Origin: JAAUTY01 sp964397305
Lineage (GTDB): Bacteria; Cyanobacteriota; Cyanobacteriia; Cyanobacteriales; Spirulinaceae
Length of the DNA stretch: 64,000 nucleotides
Assembly: GCA_964397305.1 (NCBI GenBank)
Contig: CAYNIP010000005.1
Coordinates: 1 to 64,000 of the forward strand
Direction: 5' to 3'
Under the pieces are notes generated by a model. That model made no database searches. It saw nothing but the letters and a program-made list of their open reading frames with translations, and had not been told where the DNA came from. Positions 34,576 through 41,319 of the stretch are shown here, piece after piece (position 1 is the first letter of the stretch; each line of letters begins with the position of its first letter). Made by a program: the position numbers and the translations under genes.

Positions 34576-36519
34576 ATGACTCAGCCCCGCACCGCTCCCT
34601 ATGGAACTTGGGCTTCGCCGCTCACGGCGGCTCGGATCGTCGTTAGCAATATCGGCCTGGGAGGGGTGGCCTGGGGGGGCGATCGCCTCTGCTGGCTGGA
34701 AAGTCGCCCGACGGAAGGCGGGCGCACGGTGCTGGTGGAGCGGACCGCGGCGGGCCCGGAGATCGATATAACGCCCGCCGGGTTCAATATCCGCACCCGG
34801 GTCCATGAGTACGGCGGTGGGGCCTTGCTGCTCACGGAGGCGGCGGTCTATTTTGTCAACTTTGCCGATCAGCGGCTCTACCGCCAGCGCTTTGGCGAGG
34901 CTCCGGAGGCTCTGTCCGCTGAGGGACCCTACCGCTACGCCGATTTGGTGCTGGATCGGGGGCGCGATCGCCTGCTCTGTGTCTGTGAAGATCACAGCCA
35001 GCCGGGGGCCGAGCCAACCAACACGCTGGTCAGTCTCGATCTCGCCACCGGAACGCGGCAAACCCTGGTCAGCGGCAGTGACTTCTACAGCAGCCCCCGC
35101 CTCAGCCCGGAGGGCAAGCACTTGGCTTGGCTGAGCTGGAACCACCCCCAGATGCCCTGGGATGGGACGCAGCTCTGGGTGGCCCGGCTCGAGGCGGATG
35201 GCTCTCTGGGGCCGGCCGTCTGTCTGGCTGGAGGGGAGCAGGAGTCGATCTGTGCCCCTACCTGGTCCCCCGAAGGCTGGCTCTATTTTGTGAGCGATCG
35301 CAGCAACTGGTGGAACCTCTACCGGGCCAACGACCTCACGGGCAAAACCGAGGCCAGCGAGCCCCTATTTCCCCTCGCGGCGGAGTTTGCCTTCCCTCAC
35401 TGGGTCTTCGGCCTTCAGCCCTACTTGTTTGAATCTCCCAACTCGATTCTCTGCACCTACAGCCAAAACGGCCGGACCTACCTAGCCCGCCTGGATATTG
35501 CCGCCAAGCACTTACAGCCCTTTGAGCTGCCCTTCACCAGTATTAGCTCCTTGAGCCTGCGGGACGGTCAGGCCTACTTCGTCGGCGGCTCCCCCACGGA
35601 ACCGACGCGATTGGTGCAGGTGGATCTGGACACCTTGGCGATCACCACCCTGAAGTGGGCGAGTGACCTAGCGCTCGAGCCAGGCTACCTCTCCCAACCC
35701 CAGGCGATCGCTTTTCCCACGGCCGACGGCCAGACGGCCTATGCCTGGTTCTACCCGCCCCAGAACCAAGACTTTCAAGCTCCTCCGGACGAACGACCCC
35801 CCCTCATTGTTCGCAGCCACGGCGGCCCTACGGCGGCGGCGGCGGCGACTCTGAATCTGCGCTACCAGTACTGGACTAGTCGCGGCTTTGCGCTGCTGGA
35901 TGTCAACTACGGCGGTAGCAGCGGCTACGGCCGCGCCTATCGTCAGCGGTTGCAGGGGCAATGGGGCGTGGTCGATGTGGCGGATTGTGTGCAGGGGGCC
36001 CGCTATTTGGTCGAGCAGGGCTGGGTGGATGGGGAGCGCCTGGCGATCGCTGGGGGCAGCGCTGGCGGCTACACGACCCTGGCGGCCCTGACGTTTCACA
36101 ATGTTTTCAAGGCCGGTGCCAGTTACTACGGAGTCAGTGACTTAGCGATCCTGGCCCAGGACACCCACAAGTTTGAAGCCCGCTACCTGGACGGGTTGAT
36201 CGGGCCCTACCCGGAAGCAGCGGACTTATACCGGGCGCGATCGCCGCTGCACCATAGCGATCGCCTCACCTGCCCCGTGATCTTTTTCCAGGGTCTTGAG
36301 GACAAAATCGTGCCCCCCAATCAAGCCGAGATGCTGGTGGCCGCTCTCCAAGCGAAGGGGATTCCGGTCGCCTACGTCGCCTTTGCTGACGAACAGCACG
36401 GCTTCCGGCGCGCTGAGACCATCCAGCGCGCCCTTGAGGGAGAATTCTATTTCTATGCCCGTATTTTCGGCTTTGAGCCCGCCGAGGCCTTGACCCCAGT
36501 AGAAATTCTGAACCTGTAG
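34576..36519 (+). CDS. S9 family (prolyl oligopeptidase-like) serine peptidase
   Basis: The 647-residue protein has an N-terminal beta-propeller (about 1-380, with repeated YFVSDRSNWWNLYR and SPEGKHLAWLSW blades) and a C-terminal alpha/beta hydrolase domain. The catalytic triad is visible: Ser in AIAGGSAGGYTTLAAL, Asp in FFQGLEDKIVPPNQ, His in FADEQHGFRR. The family cleaves short peptides, dipeptidyl- or acylaminoacyl-peptidase style. No signal peptide, so cytosolic. A typical length for S9C-type enzymes. Confidence 0.93.
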   Translation: MTQPRTAPYGTWASPLTAARIVVSNIGLGGVAWGGDRLCWLESRPTEGGRTVLVERTAAGPEIDITPAGFNIRTRVHEYGGGALLLTEAAVYFVNFADQRLYRQRFGEAPEALSAEGPYRYADLVLDRGRDRLLCVCEDHSQPGAEPTNTLVSLDLATGTRQTLVSGSDFYSSPRLSPEGKHLAWLSWNHPQMPWDGTQLWVARLEADGSLGPAVCLAGGEQESICAPTWSPEGWLYFVSDRSNWWNLYRANDLTGKTEASEPLFPLAAEFAFPHWVFGLQPYLFESPNSILCTYSQNGRTYLARLDIAAKHLQPFELPFTSISSLSLRDGQAYFVGGSPTEPTRLVQVDLDTLAITTLKWASDLALEPGYLSQPQAIAFPTADGQTAYAWFYPPQNQDFQAPPDERPPLIVRSHGGPTAAAAATLNLRYQYWTSRGFALLDVNYGGSSGYGRAYRQRLQGQWGVVDVADCVQGARYLVEQGWVDGERLAIAGGSAGGYTTLAALTFHNVFKAGASYYGVSDLAILAQDTHKFEARYLDGLIGPYPEAADLYRARSPLHHSDRLTCPVIFFQGLEDKIVPPNQAEMLVAALQAKGIPVAYVAFADEQHGFRRAETIQRALEGEFYFYARIFGFEPAEALTPVEILNL

Positions 36520-36572
36520 CGGCTTGTCGAAGGAGAGCGGGTGAGGGCCTTCCGCTGGAGCTTGGTGCTGCT

Positions 36573-36634
36573 CTCATCCCCTGGCCCCTTCTCTCCAGTA
36601 GAGCGAAGGGGAGTCTCCAAAGTGAGATGCAGCC
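36573..36634. repeat. Family B miniature element, left-truncated
   Basis: CTCATCCCCTGGCCCCTTCT through GGGGAGTCTCC and AAAGTGAGATGCA matches the right two thirds of the element at 11.4 kb. The left terminus GGGTGCATCTCA is missing. Confidence 0.65.
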
Positions 36635-36671
36635 ACCGATTGTCTCGGGGGCGGTTGAATCAGCAGTTAAG

Positions 36672-36808
36672 CAAGTCGGCTCTCGCCTCAAGCTTGCTGG
36701 GGCTCGTTAGCTCCCTAGTATAGCCAATTCAATGTTGCGTTTGCGCTCTGTTTATCTTAATGGCAACCTTGCCTGAGTCTTTTTAACCACTTCTAAAGTT
36801 GCTGCACC
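36672..36808. repeat. Direct repeat copy 1: unoccupied IS605-type target
   Basis: CTCGCCTCAAGCTTGCTGGGG ... GCGTTTGCGCTCTGTTTATC | TTAATGGCAACCTTGCCTGAG ... GTTGCTGCACC aligns with the sequences flanking the IS605-type element at 37314-37394 and 39104-39154. In this copy no element is present at the junction, so it shows what the target looked like before insertion. Confidence 0.7.
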
Positions 36809-36821
36809 CGATGTGATTTGG

Positions 36822-36850
36822 TTGACATCACGTTCGCCACCATTAATTTA
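36822..36850 (+). promoter_or_regulatory. Promoter candidate for the small lipoprotein gene
   Basis: TTGACA at 36822-36827, then AATTTA (17-bp spacer) or TAATTT (16-bp spacer). The -10 element ends about 37 bp before the lipoprotein ATG. Confidence 0.45.
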
Positions 36851-36887
36851 AAATCCCTCTGATCTATCGCTTTGTAAGATTTAAACG

Positions 36888-37106
36888 ATGAAACATTGGC
36901 CGCAACTACTGCTCGTGGCTGGATTGATAGGGTTGCCGCTGGTGGCTTGCAGCAGCGAAGAAAACCGTCCGGTGATTATGCCCCTGCCAGCGGATTCGCC
37001 GCCGTCAGCCGAATTGCCCTCGCCGGCTGCGCCGGTACCGACCCCGGTACCAACCGTCTCACCAGAGCCAGAAGAGCTTGAACTGCCGCAACAGCAGCAA
37101 CCCTAA
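36888..37106 (+). CDS. Small proline-rich lipoprotein
   Basis: The 72-residue protein has a lipoprotein signal (KHWPQLLLVAGLIGLPLVACSSEE) with lipobox LVAC and Cys21 as the lipidated residue. The mature part is about 50 residues of Pro-, Ala-, Ser- and Glu-rich low-complexity sequence (PLPADSPPSAELPSPAAPVP...). A surface or periplasmic tether is likely. Function unknown. It sits between the two direct repeats described nearby. Confidence 0.65.
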   Translation: MKHWPQLLLVAGLIGLPLVACSSEENRPVIMPLPADSPPSAELPSPAAPVPTPVPTVSPEPEELELPQQQQP

Positions 37107-37172
37107 TCCGCCTAGGGGCAGGTTTTGCGATTGCATTAGGGGATTGTTTGCCCCCCTATCCCCCGCTGGGCA

Positions 37173-37409
37173 ATGACTGATCTGGACGACAAGACCATTG
37201 TTCGCGACTACTGCAATAGCAAAGGCTGCGAGTGCTGGCGGCGCAGCTATGGTGAGGGTGAGGTCAATAAGGTGCAGCTTGACATCCGCCAGGGCTATCA
37301 GTATCTCAACAACTCGGTGCTCGCCTCAAGCTTGCCGGGGTTCGTTAGCGTCCTAGTGCGGTTAATCCGATGGTGCGTTTGCGCTCTGCTTATCAAAAAG
37401 ATGGGTTGA
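37173..37409 (+). CDS. Uncharacterised small ORF running into IS605-type element
   Basis: The frame starts MTDLDDKTIVRDYCNSKGCECWRRSYGEGEVNKVQLDIRQGYQYL; its Cys-rich N-terminal 50 residues look protein-like. From about residue 48 the sequence is the direct repeat, and it ends inside the IS element. It may be a small gene whose end has been replaced, or a non-coding frame. I do not recognise the family. Confidence 0.3.
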   Translation: MTDLDDKTIVRDYCNSKGCECWRRSYGEGEVNKVQLDIRQGYQYLNNSVLASSLPGFVSVLVRLIRWCVCALLIKKMG

Positions 37410-37422
37410 AAACCCCGTCCTT

Positions 37423-37824
37423 CTAGGACGGCTTTTCTTGATTCTCAATATAAGTTTTGAGCACCTCCAGCGGTGCGCCACCCACGGACGATACAAAATA
37501 GCTAGGACTCCACAAAGAAGGCTTGCCATAAGGCTTTGGGTGTCCTGCCCGCCCATACCGCCGACTTGAAACTCCTTTCAGGGCATTCACCATTTGCGAG
37601 ATAGAGAGCTTGGGCGGGTACTCCACCACCATGTGTATGTGGTCAGATTCACCGTTGAACTCTTTCACCGAAAAGCCCATTTTTTGAGCCACATCAGAGC
37701 AGGCAACCTCAATCGTTTTAAGGCTGTCTGCCGTCAGAATCTTGCGGCGGTATTTAGTCACACAGACCAAATGTATATAAAGACTCGAAACACTATGCCG
37801 TTCCCTTCTTAGGGGTGTTGCCAT
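37423..37824 (-). CDS. tnpA: TnpA, HUH Y1 transposase of IS200/IS605 family
   Basis: The 133-residue enzyme makes and rejoins single-stranded element circles. The HUH pair is H62 and H64 in ESDHIHMVVEYPP; the nucleophile is Tyr125 in LKTYIENQ with the helper Gln129. The length is normal for the family. The stop codon lies within the loop of the left-end hairpin, a compact arrangement in which transcript and transposon-end structure overlap. Divergent from tnpB, with 51 bp between the starts. Confidence 0.94.
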   Translation of the reverse strand: MATPLRRERHSVSSLYIHLVCVTKYRRKILTADSLKTIEVACSDVAQKMGFSVKEFNGESDHIHMVVEYPPKLSISQMVNALKGVSSRRYGRAGHPKPYGKPSLWSPSYFVSSVGGAPLEVLKTYIENQEKPS

Positions 37825-37875
37825 TTCTTGCAGACCAAGTTAAGATGTTGCTACAGACCAACCTAACATATCCCG

Positions 37876-39123
37876 ATGAAAGCCCGCTATCAGTACCGAA
37901 TTTACCCGACAGGCCAACAGAAGCGAAGCCTCACTCAACTGTTCGGCTGCGTTCGTGTGGTTTGGAATGATGCGCTGGCGCTGTCAAAAGCTTCTGGGAA
38001 GTACCCAGGGGTAAACGTGTTTTCAGCTCAGCTCACGCTGGCCAAGAAAACGCCTGAGCGGGAATGGCTGAAGGATGTTTCGTCTGTACCTTTGCAGCAA
38101 GCTCTGCAAGACCTAGACGTTGCCTACCGCAACTTCTTTAAGTCCATTAAGGGGGAACGCAAAGGGCCAAAGGTAAAACCTCCCCGCTTCAAAAAGAAGA
38201 CCAATCAGCAGTCAGCTCGATTCGCCAAAACAGCTTTCAAGCTAACTGCTTCCAATGTCTATCTGGCTAAGATCGGGGAACTGAAAACCAGGTGGTCTAG
38301 GCCGCTGCCCTCTCAACCCAGTTCTGTCACGGTCATTAAAGATTGTGCAGGAAGGTATTTCCTTAGTTTTGTGGTTGAGATCGAACCTGTTAAGCTCGAT
38401 GCCGACAACCAAAGCATCGGGGTTGACCTGGGTATCAAAACGTTCGCAGTGCTCAGCACTGGTGAGAAGATAGAGTCCCCTGGCTATGCCCGCCTAAACC
38501 GCAAGATTCGCCGTGAACAGCGTAAGTTGGCCAGACGGGTTAAGGGGTCAAAGCGGCGAGAAAGAACACGACTCCGCATTGCCAAACTCAAGGCCAAAAT
38601 CAGCGACATTCGCAAAGACTTCCTGCACAAACTGTCTACCCGCCTAGTGCGAGAAAACAGCGTCGTGGCCCTGGAGGATCTGAACGTGTCGGGGATGGTC
38701 AGGAATCGCTGCCTATCAAGGGCTATTAGTGAGCAGGGCTGGCGTGAGTTTCGGACGATGTGCGAGGCCAAGTCCAACATGATTGATGAGCGGCAAACAG
38801 TGGTGATTAGCCGCTGGGAGCCGACATCTCAAACGTGCTCTGACTGTGGCTACCGATGGGGCAAGATAGACCTCTCTGTGAGGGAAATCGTCTGCTTGAA
38901 CTGTGGATCGGTGCATTGCCGCGATGGCAACGCTGCCAAAAATATCGAAAAATCTGGGCTGGAGCTCGCCCAAGATTCAAACTGGACGGGGAGGGCATGT
39001 AAGACTGGCTTGCCAGCAATGCCCGCTGAACCGTCTACCTGTCTGGACGTAGCCCAGCTATTCCAGCGAATCCCCGTGCCTTCAGGTCGGGGAGGATGTC
39101 AACTGAAGGGCAACCCTGCCTGA
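37876..39123 (+). CDS. tnpB: TnpB, RNA-guided RuvC-type nuclease
   Basis: The 415-residue protein has an N-terminal OrfB-type helix-turn-helix region (RYQYRIYPTGQQKRSL...VWNDAL) and a RuvC domain with all three acidic residues: D184 in IGVDLGIKTF, E267 in VVALEDLN, D350 in CRDGNAAKN. The zinc finger is CSDCGYR/CLNCGSV. TnpB enzymes use an RNA from the element's right end to cut at TAM-flanked sites and help the element persist. Unusually, the reading frame runs through the right-end hairpin and stops 20 bp beyond the inferred element end, in flanking DNA. Confidence 0.93.
   Translation: MKARYQYRIYPTGQQKRSLTQLFGCVRVVWNDALALSKASGKYPGVNVFSAQLTLAKKTPEREWLKDVSSVPLQQALQDLDVAYRNFFKSIKGERKGPKVKPPRFKKKTNQQSARFAKTAFKLTASNVYLAKIGELKTRWSRPLPSQPSSVTVIKDCAGRYFLSFVVEIEPVKLDADNQSIGVDLGIKTFAVLSTGEKIESPGYARLNRKIRREQRKLARRVKGSKRRERTRLRIAKLKAKISDIRKDFLHKLSTRLVRENSVVALEDLNVSGMVRNRCLSRAISEQGWREFRTMCEAKSNMIDERQTVVISRWEPTSQTCSDCGYRWGKIDLSVREIVCLNCGSVHCRDGNAAKNIEKSGLELAQDSNWTGRACKTGLPAMPAEPSTCLDVAQLFQRIPVPSGRGGCQLKGNPA
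39055..39103 (+). ncRNA. Predicted right-end (omega) RNA scaffold of tnpB
   Basis: In ISDra2 and related elements the guide RNA for TnpB covers the 3' end of tnpB and the right end; the guide itself is the adjoining flank. Here the region with the CCCCGTGCCTTCAGGTCGGGG hairpin fits that position. The guide would start at about 39104 (TGAAGGGCAACCCTG). Its 5' limit cannot be set by eye. Confidence 0.45.
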
Positions 39124-39154
39124 GTCTTTTGACCCATTGCTAACGTTGCGGCAC

Positions 39155-39471
39155 CGTGGGGTAAGGGACTCCTGGCTCCAACGTCCTAGGGGCTGAGACA
39201 TGAGGGATCGGTGACGGAAGAGAGCGATACATCTATTGGAGTCAGGCAACCGACTAATTTCGCCACCAGCAAGGACTCCAGCCCCGTAGCGTTGTTATCC
39301 CCTTCCAGCTAGGGGTGAGGGACGGAACCGCGATACCCCGGGGGCTCTACCCCAGCAGATTTTGGCGGCCCCTTTCCGAAAGCCAGGGACAAGGCTAGAC
39401 TGGTCCTTGGTCCAGCACTTCCGCTCGCGAGGCGGGTTGGCGGCCAGTTCGCGATCGCCCTACCATGACCG
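39155..39471. other. Intergenic region without a recognisable gene
   Basis: Contains only short unsupported frames. A short inverted pair around AGCTAGGGGTGAGG is visible, but no promoter or RNA gene can be supported. Confidence 0.55.
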
Positions 39472-39693
39472 ATGCAAGATTTTTTTGACAATGTGGCGCG
39501 CTACCCGCGCTATCTCATCTCCTTCACCCTGGGCATTTTCTTCTCCGTGTTCCAGTGGTTGCGGCCGGTATTGAAGAATCCCGTGGCAGCGGTTGCCTTT
39601 GTGGGGATCTTGGTGGGTAGTTTCATCTTCATCACCTTGACGCTCCGAGCCATGCTTGGCCTGTCTGGGGCGGCGGCGGCCGTCAGTCTCTAG
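39472..39693 (+). CDS. DUF751 (Ycf33-like) membrane protein
   Basis: A 73-residue protein with two predicted helices (LISFTLGIFFSVFQWLRPVL and AAVAFVGILVGSFIFITLTL). The start MQDFFDNVARYPRYLISF and end LRAMLGL are those of the DUF751 family, related to chloroplast Ycf33. It directly precedes rbfA, the usual order in cyanobacteria, so the two are likely an operon. Function unknown; thylakoid location is inferred. Confidence 0.88.
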   Translation: MQDFFDNVARYPRYLISFTLGIFFSVFQWLRPVLKNPVAAVAFVGILVGSFIFITLTLRAMLGLSGAAAAVSL

Positions 39694-39745
39694 CGACTCT
39701 GGATCACAAGTTCGTCAAGGGTTCAATCTTTAGGGACAAGCAATC

Positions 39746-40180
39746 ATGGCAACGAGCCGGCGAGTTTCGCGTGTGGCCGCGCTGATCAAGCGTGAGGTCA
39801 GTCAGTTACTCATGAATGGGATTAAAGACGACCGGGTGGGCGCGGGGATGGTCAGCGTCACTGATGTCGATCTGTCGGGGGATCTGCAACACGTCAAGAT
39901 TTTTGTCAGCATCTACGGCACTCCGGAGGCGAAGGCGGAGACGATGGCCGGCCTGCACTCCTCCACAGCCTTTGTGCGGCGGGAGCTGGGCCAGCGCATC
40001 CGTTTGCGTCGCACTCCCGAAGTGCGCTTCCTCGAAGATGCGTCCCTGGAGCGGGGTGATCGCATGATTCATCTGCTGAATGAGCTAGAGCGCGATCGCC
40101 CGGCCGACCTGGCGGAGGATTTTGCCACCGCTAGCCCCTGGGACGACGCCGAGCCCGAGGATCTCGACAGCGAGGAGTAG
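39746..40180 (+). CDS. rbfA: Ribosome-binding factor A
   Basis: The 144-residue KH-like protein helps 30S maturation. Family core: SRRVSRVAALIKREVSQLL, VSVTDVDLSGDLQHVKIFVSIYG, and LRRTPEVRFLEDASLERGDRM. The C-terminal 25 residues are acidic and variable, as usual. It begins 53 bp after DUF751 on the same strand. Confidence 0.95.
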   Translation: MATSRRVSRVAALIKREVSQLLMNGIKDDRVGAGMVSVTDVDLSGDLQHVKIFVSIYGTPEAKAETMAGLHSSTAFVRRELGQRIRLRRTPEVRFLEDASLERGDRMIHLLNELERDRPADLAEDFATASPWDDAEPEDLDSEE

Positions 40181-40213
40181 CCCGGAGGGGCCCGCTAGCT
40201 CCGGCCTCCTTCC

Positions 40214-41014
40214 CTACTTGGTCGCCACCACCGCCAGGTTCCAGGCCAAGCGCCGCATTCCCGGCCAGCGCTTGAGCCAGCGATCCACGCGCTCCAAGCG
40301 ACGGTAGCGGGGAGTCAGGCGCTGGTGCTCGCGGATGATCTTCTTCCAGTACGGCTCCGCATTGGGGTGAACTCCTTCAACTAGGTAAAACTGCAAAAAA
40401 ATCCACAGCGTTGCGAGCCAGAAGGTATCGTAGCGGGTCTCGCGGAATAGGGATTCTACATACCGCACTAGGCTGATGTCCAAGGGTGTTTCATCGGCTG
40501 TCCGTACCTGGGTGGCCATGCGGCGATAGATATTGATCACCGGATTGTGGCGCAGGGGGTCCCAAAAGCAGGCCTGACCCCCCGGCACGAGGATGCGGTG
40601 GATCTCCCGCAGGGCCGCTTGGGGATCGGGAAGGTGATGCAGTAGGTTTGCTGCGTAGACGATTTCAAAGCTATGGTCGGGAAATTCGAGGGCCTGGGCG
40701 TTCGCGACGCGGCCTTCGATCTCCACCTGGTAACGGGCTGCCAACTGGCAGGCTACGTCCACCATGCCTGGCGACCAGTCTGCCGCCACACAGTGTGCGC
40801 CCCGCAAGGCAAAGTAAACGCTGTTCTCCCCCGCCCCACAGCCCAGATCCAGCAAGCGCCGACCGCGCACATCCCCAAGCTGGCTGAGGATGAAGCGATT
40901 TTCTGGCGCGGTGGCGGCTTCAAAGTAATCCTGCACGTGGAGGTCGTCCAGGTCAATGGTGGCAGCCCAGCGATCATGGAAGCGGCGCTCGCGATCAAGA
41001 ATGGGATCAGACAT
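40214..41014 (-). CDS. Class I SAM-dependent methyltransferase
   Basis: The 266-residue protein has motif I RRLLDLGCGAGENSVYFA near residue 52, acidic strand end VAADWSP, and post-motifs FEIVYAANLLHHLPDPQAALREIHRIL. This is a Methyltransf_11-type fold. The C-terminal 90 residues (FLQFYLVEGVHPNAEPYWKK...) are helical and may cap the substrate. The substrate is unknown; small-molecule methylation (lipid, quinone or natural product) is the usual range. Convergent with rbfA. Confidence 0.88.
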   Translation of the reverse strand: MSDPILDRERRFHDRWAATIDLDDLHVQDYFEAATAPENRFILSQLGDVRGRRLLDLGCGAGENSVYFALRGAHCVAADWSPGMVDVACQLAARYQVEIEGRVANAQALEFPDHSFEIVYAANLLHHLPDPQAALREIHRILVPGGQACFWDPLRHNPVINIYRRMATQVRTADETPLDISLVRYVESLFRETRYDTFWLATLWIFLQFYLVEGVHPNAEPYWKKIIREHQRLTPRYRRLERVDRWLKRWPGMRRLAWNLAVVATK

Positions 41015-41319
41015 GGCTAGGGAGTCAGCGTTAGGGGCGGCTTCCCCATCTTAACTTGGTGATGGGGCTCATCCTGGCGATCGCCACCCCCGTCTTGCCG
41101 ATCGGCCTTCAGACTGACCCTCCCCGTTGTGACCAAAATTCAACAGCACCTACGAGCACAAGCTACAACCTCCGCTGGCAAGGAGTTCAGCGGCTTCCGG
41201 CCAAGGGATCGCTCCCAAGGTTGGGAGAAGCGATCGGGGCATGAGGGCCGGCGAGCTTCGTGACCAGGCTGTTGGCCGCTAGGGCGATCGCAGCGATTTA
41301 GCAGCCCGCTGCGTCACGT
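41015..41319. other. Intergenic region without a recognisable gene
   Basis: About 305 bp between the methyltransferase start and the glgB stop. HIP1-like GCGATCGC sites and short frames only. Confidence 0.55.

Larger units (their letters stand above)
37395..39103. mobile_element. IS200/IS605-family insertion sequence, IS605-type
   Basis: About 1.7 kb with divergent tnpA and tnpB. The left end holds a hairpin (CCGTCC-TTCTA-GGACGG, 37415-37431). The right end holds a CCCCG...CGGGG hairpin (39073-39093) followed by AGGATGTCAAC. There are no terminal inverted repeats or target duplication, as expected for Y1-transposase elements. Ends are placed by comparison with the paralogous empty site. Insertion followed TTATC, which is the candidate target and TAM. 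Both genes look intact, so the element may be active. Confidence 0.85.
37314..39154. repeat. Direct repeat copy 2, split by the IS605-type element
   Basis: Left part 37314-37394 and right part 39104-39154 together match the unoccupied copy at 36672-36808. Left part ends GCGTTTGCGCTCTGCTTATC; right part begins TGAAGGGCAACCCTGCCTGAG. The two copies lie about 640 bp apart in the same orientation. Confidence 0.65.

Noticed and set aside
36541..36723. 60-residue frame after the S9 peptidase gene
   Set aside because: It reads through a family B fragment and the direct repeat, so it is repeat-derived.
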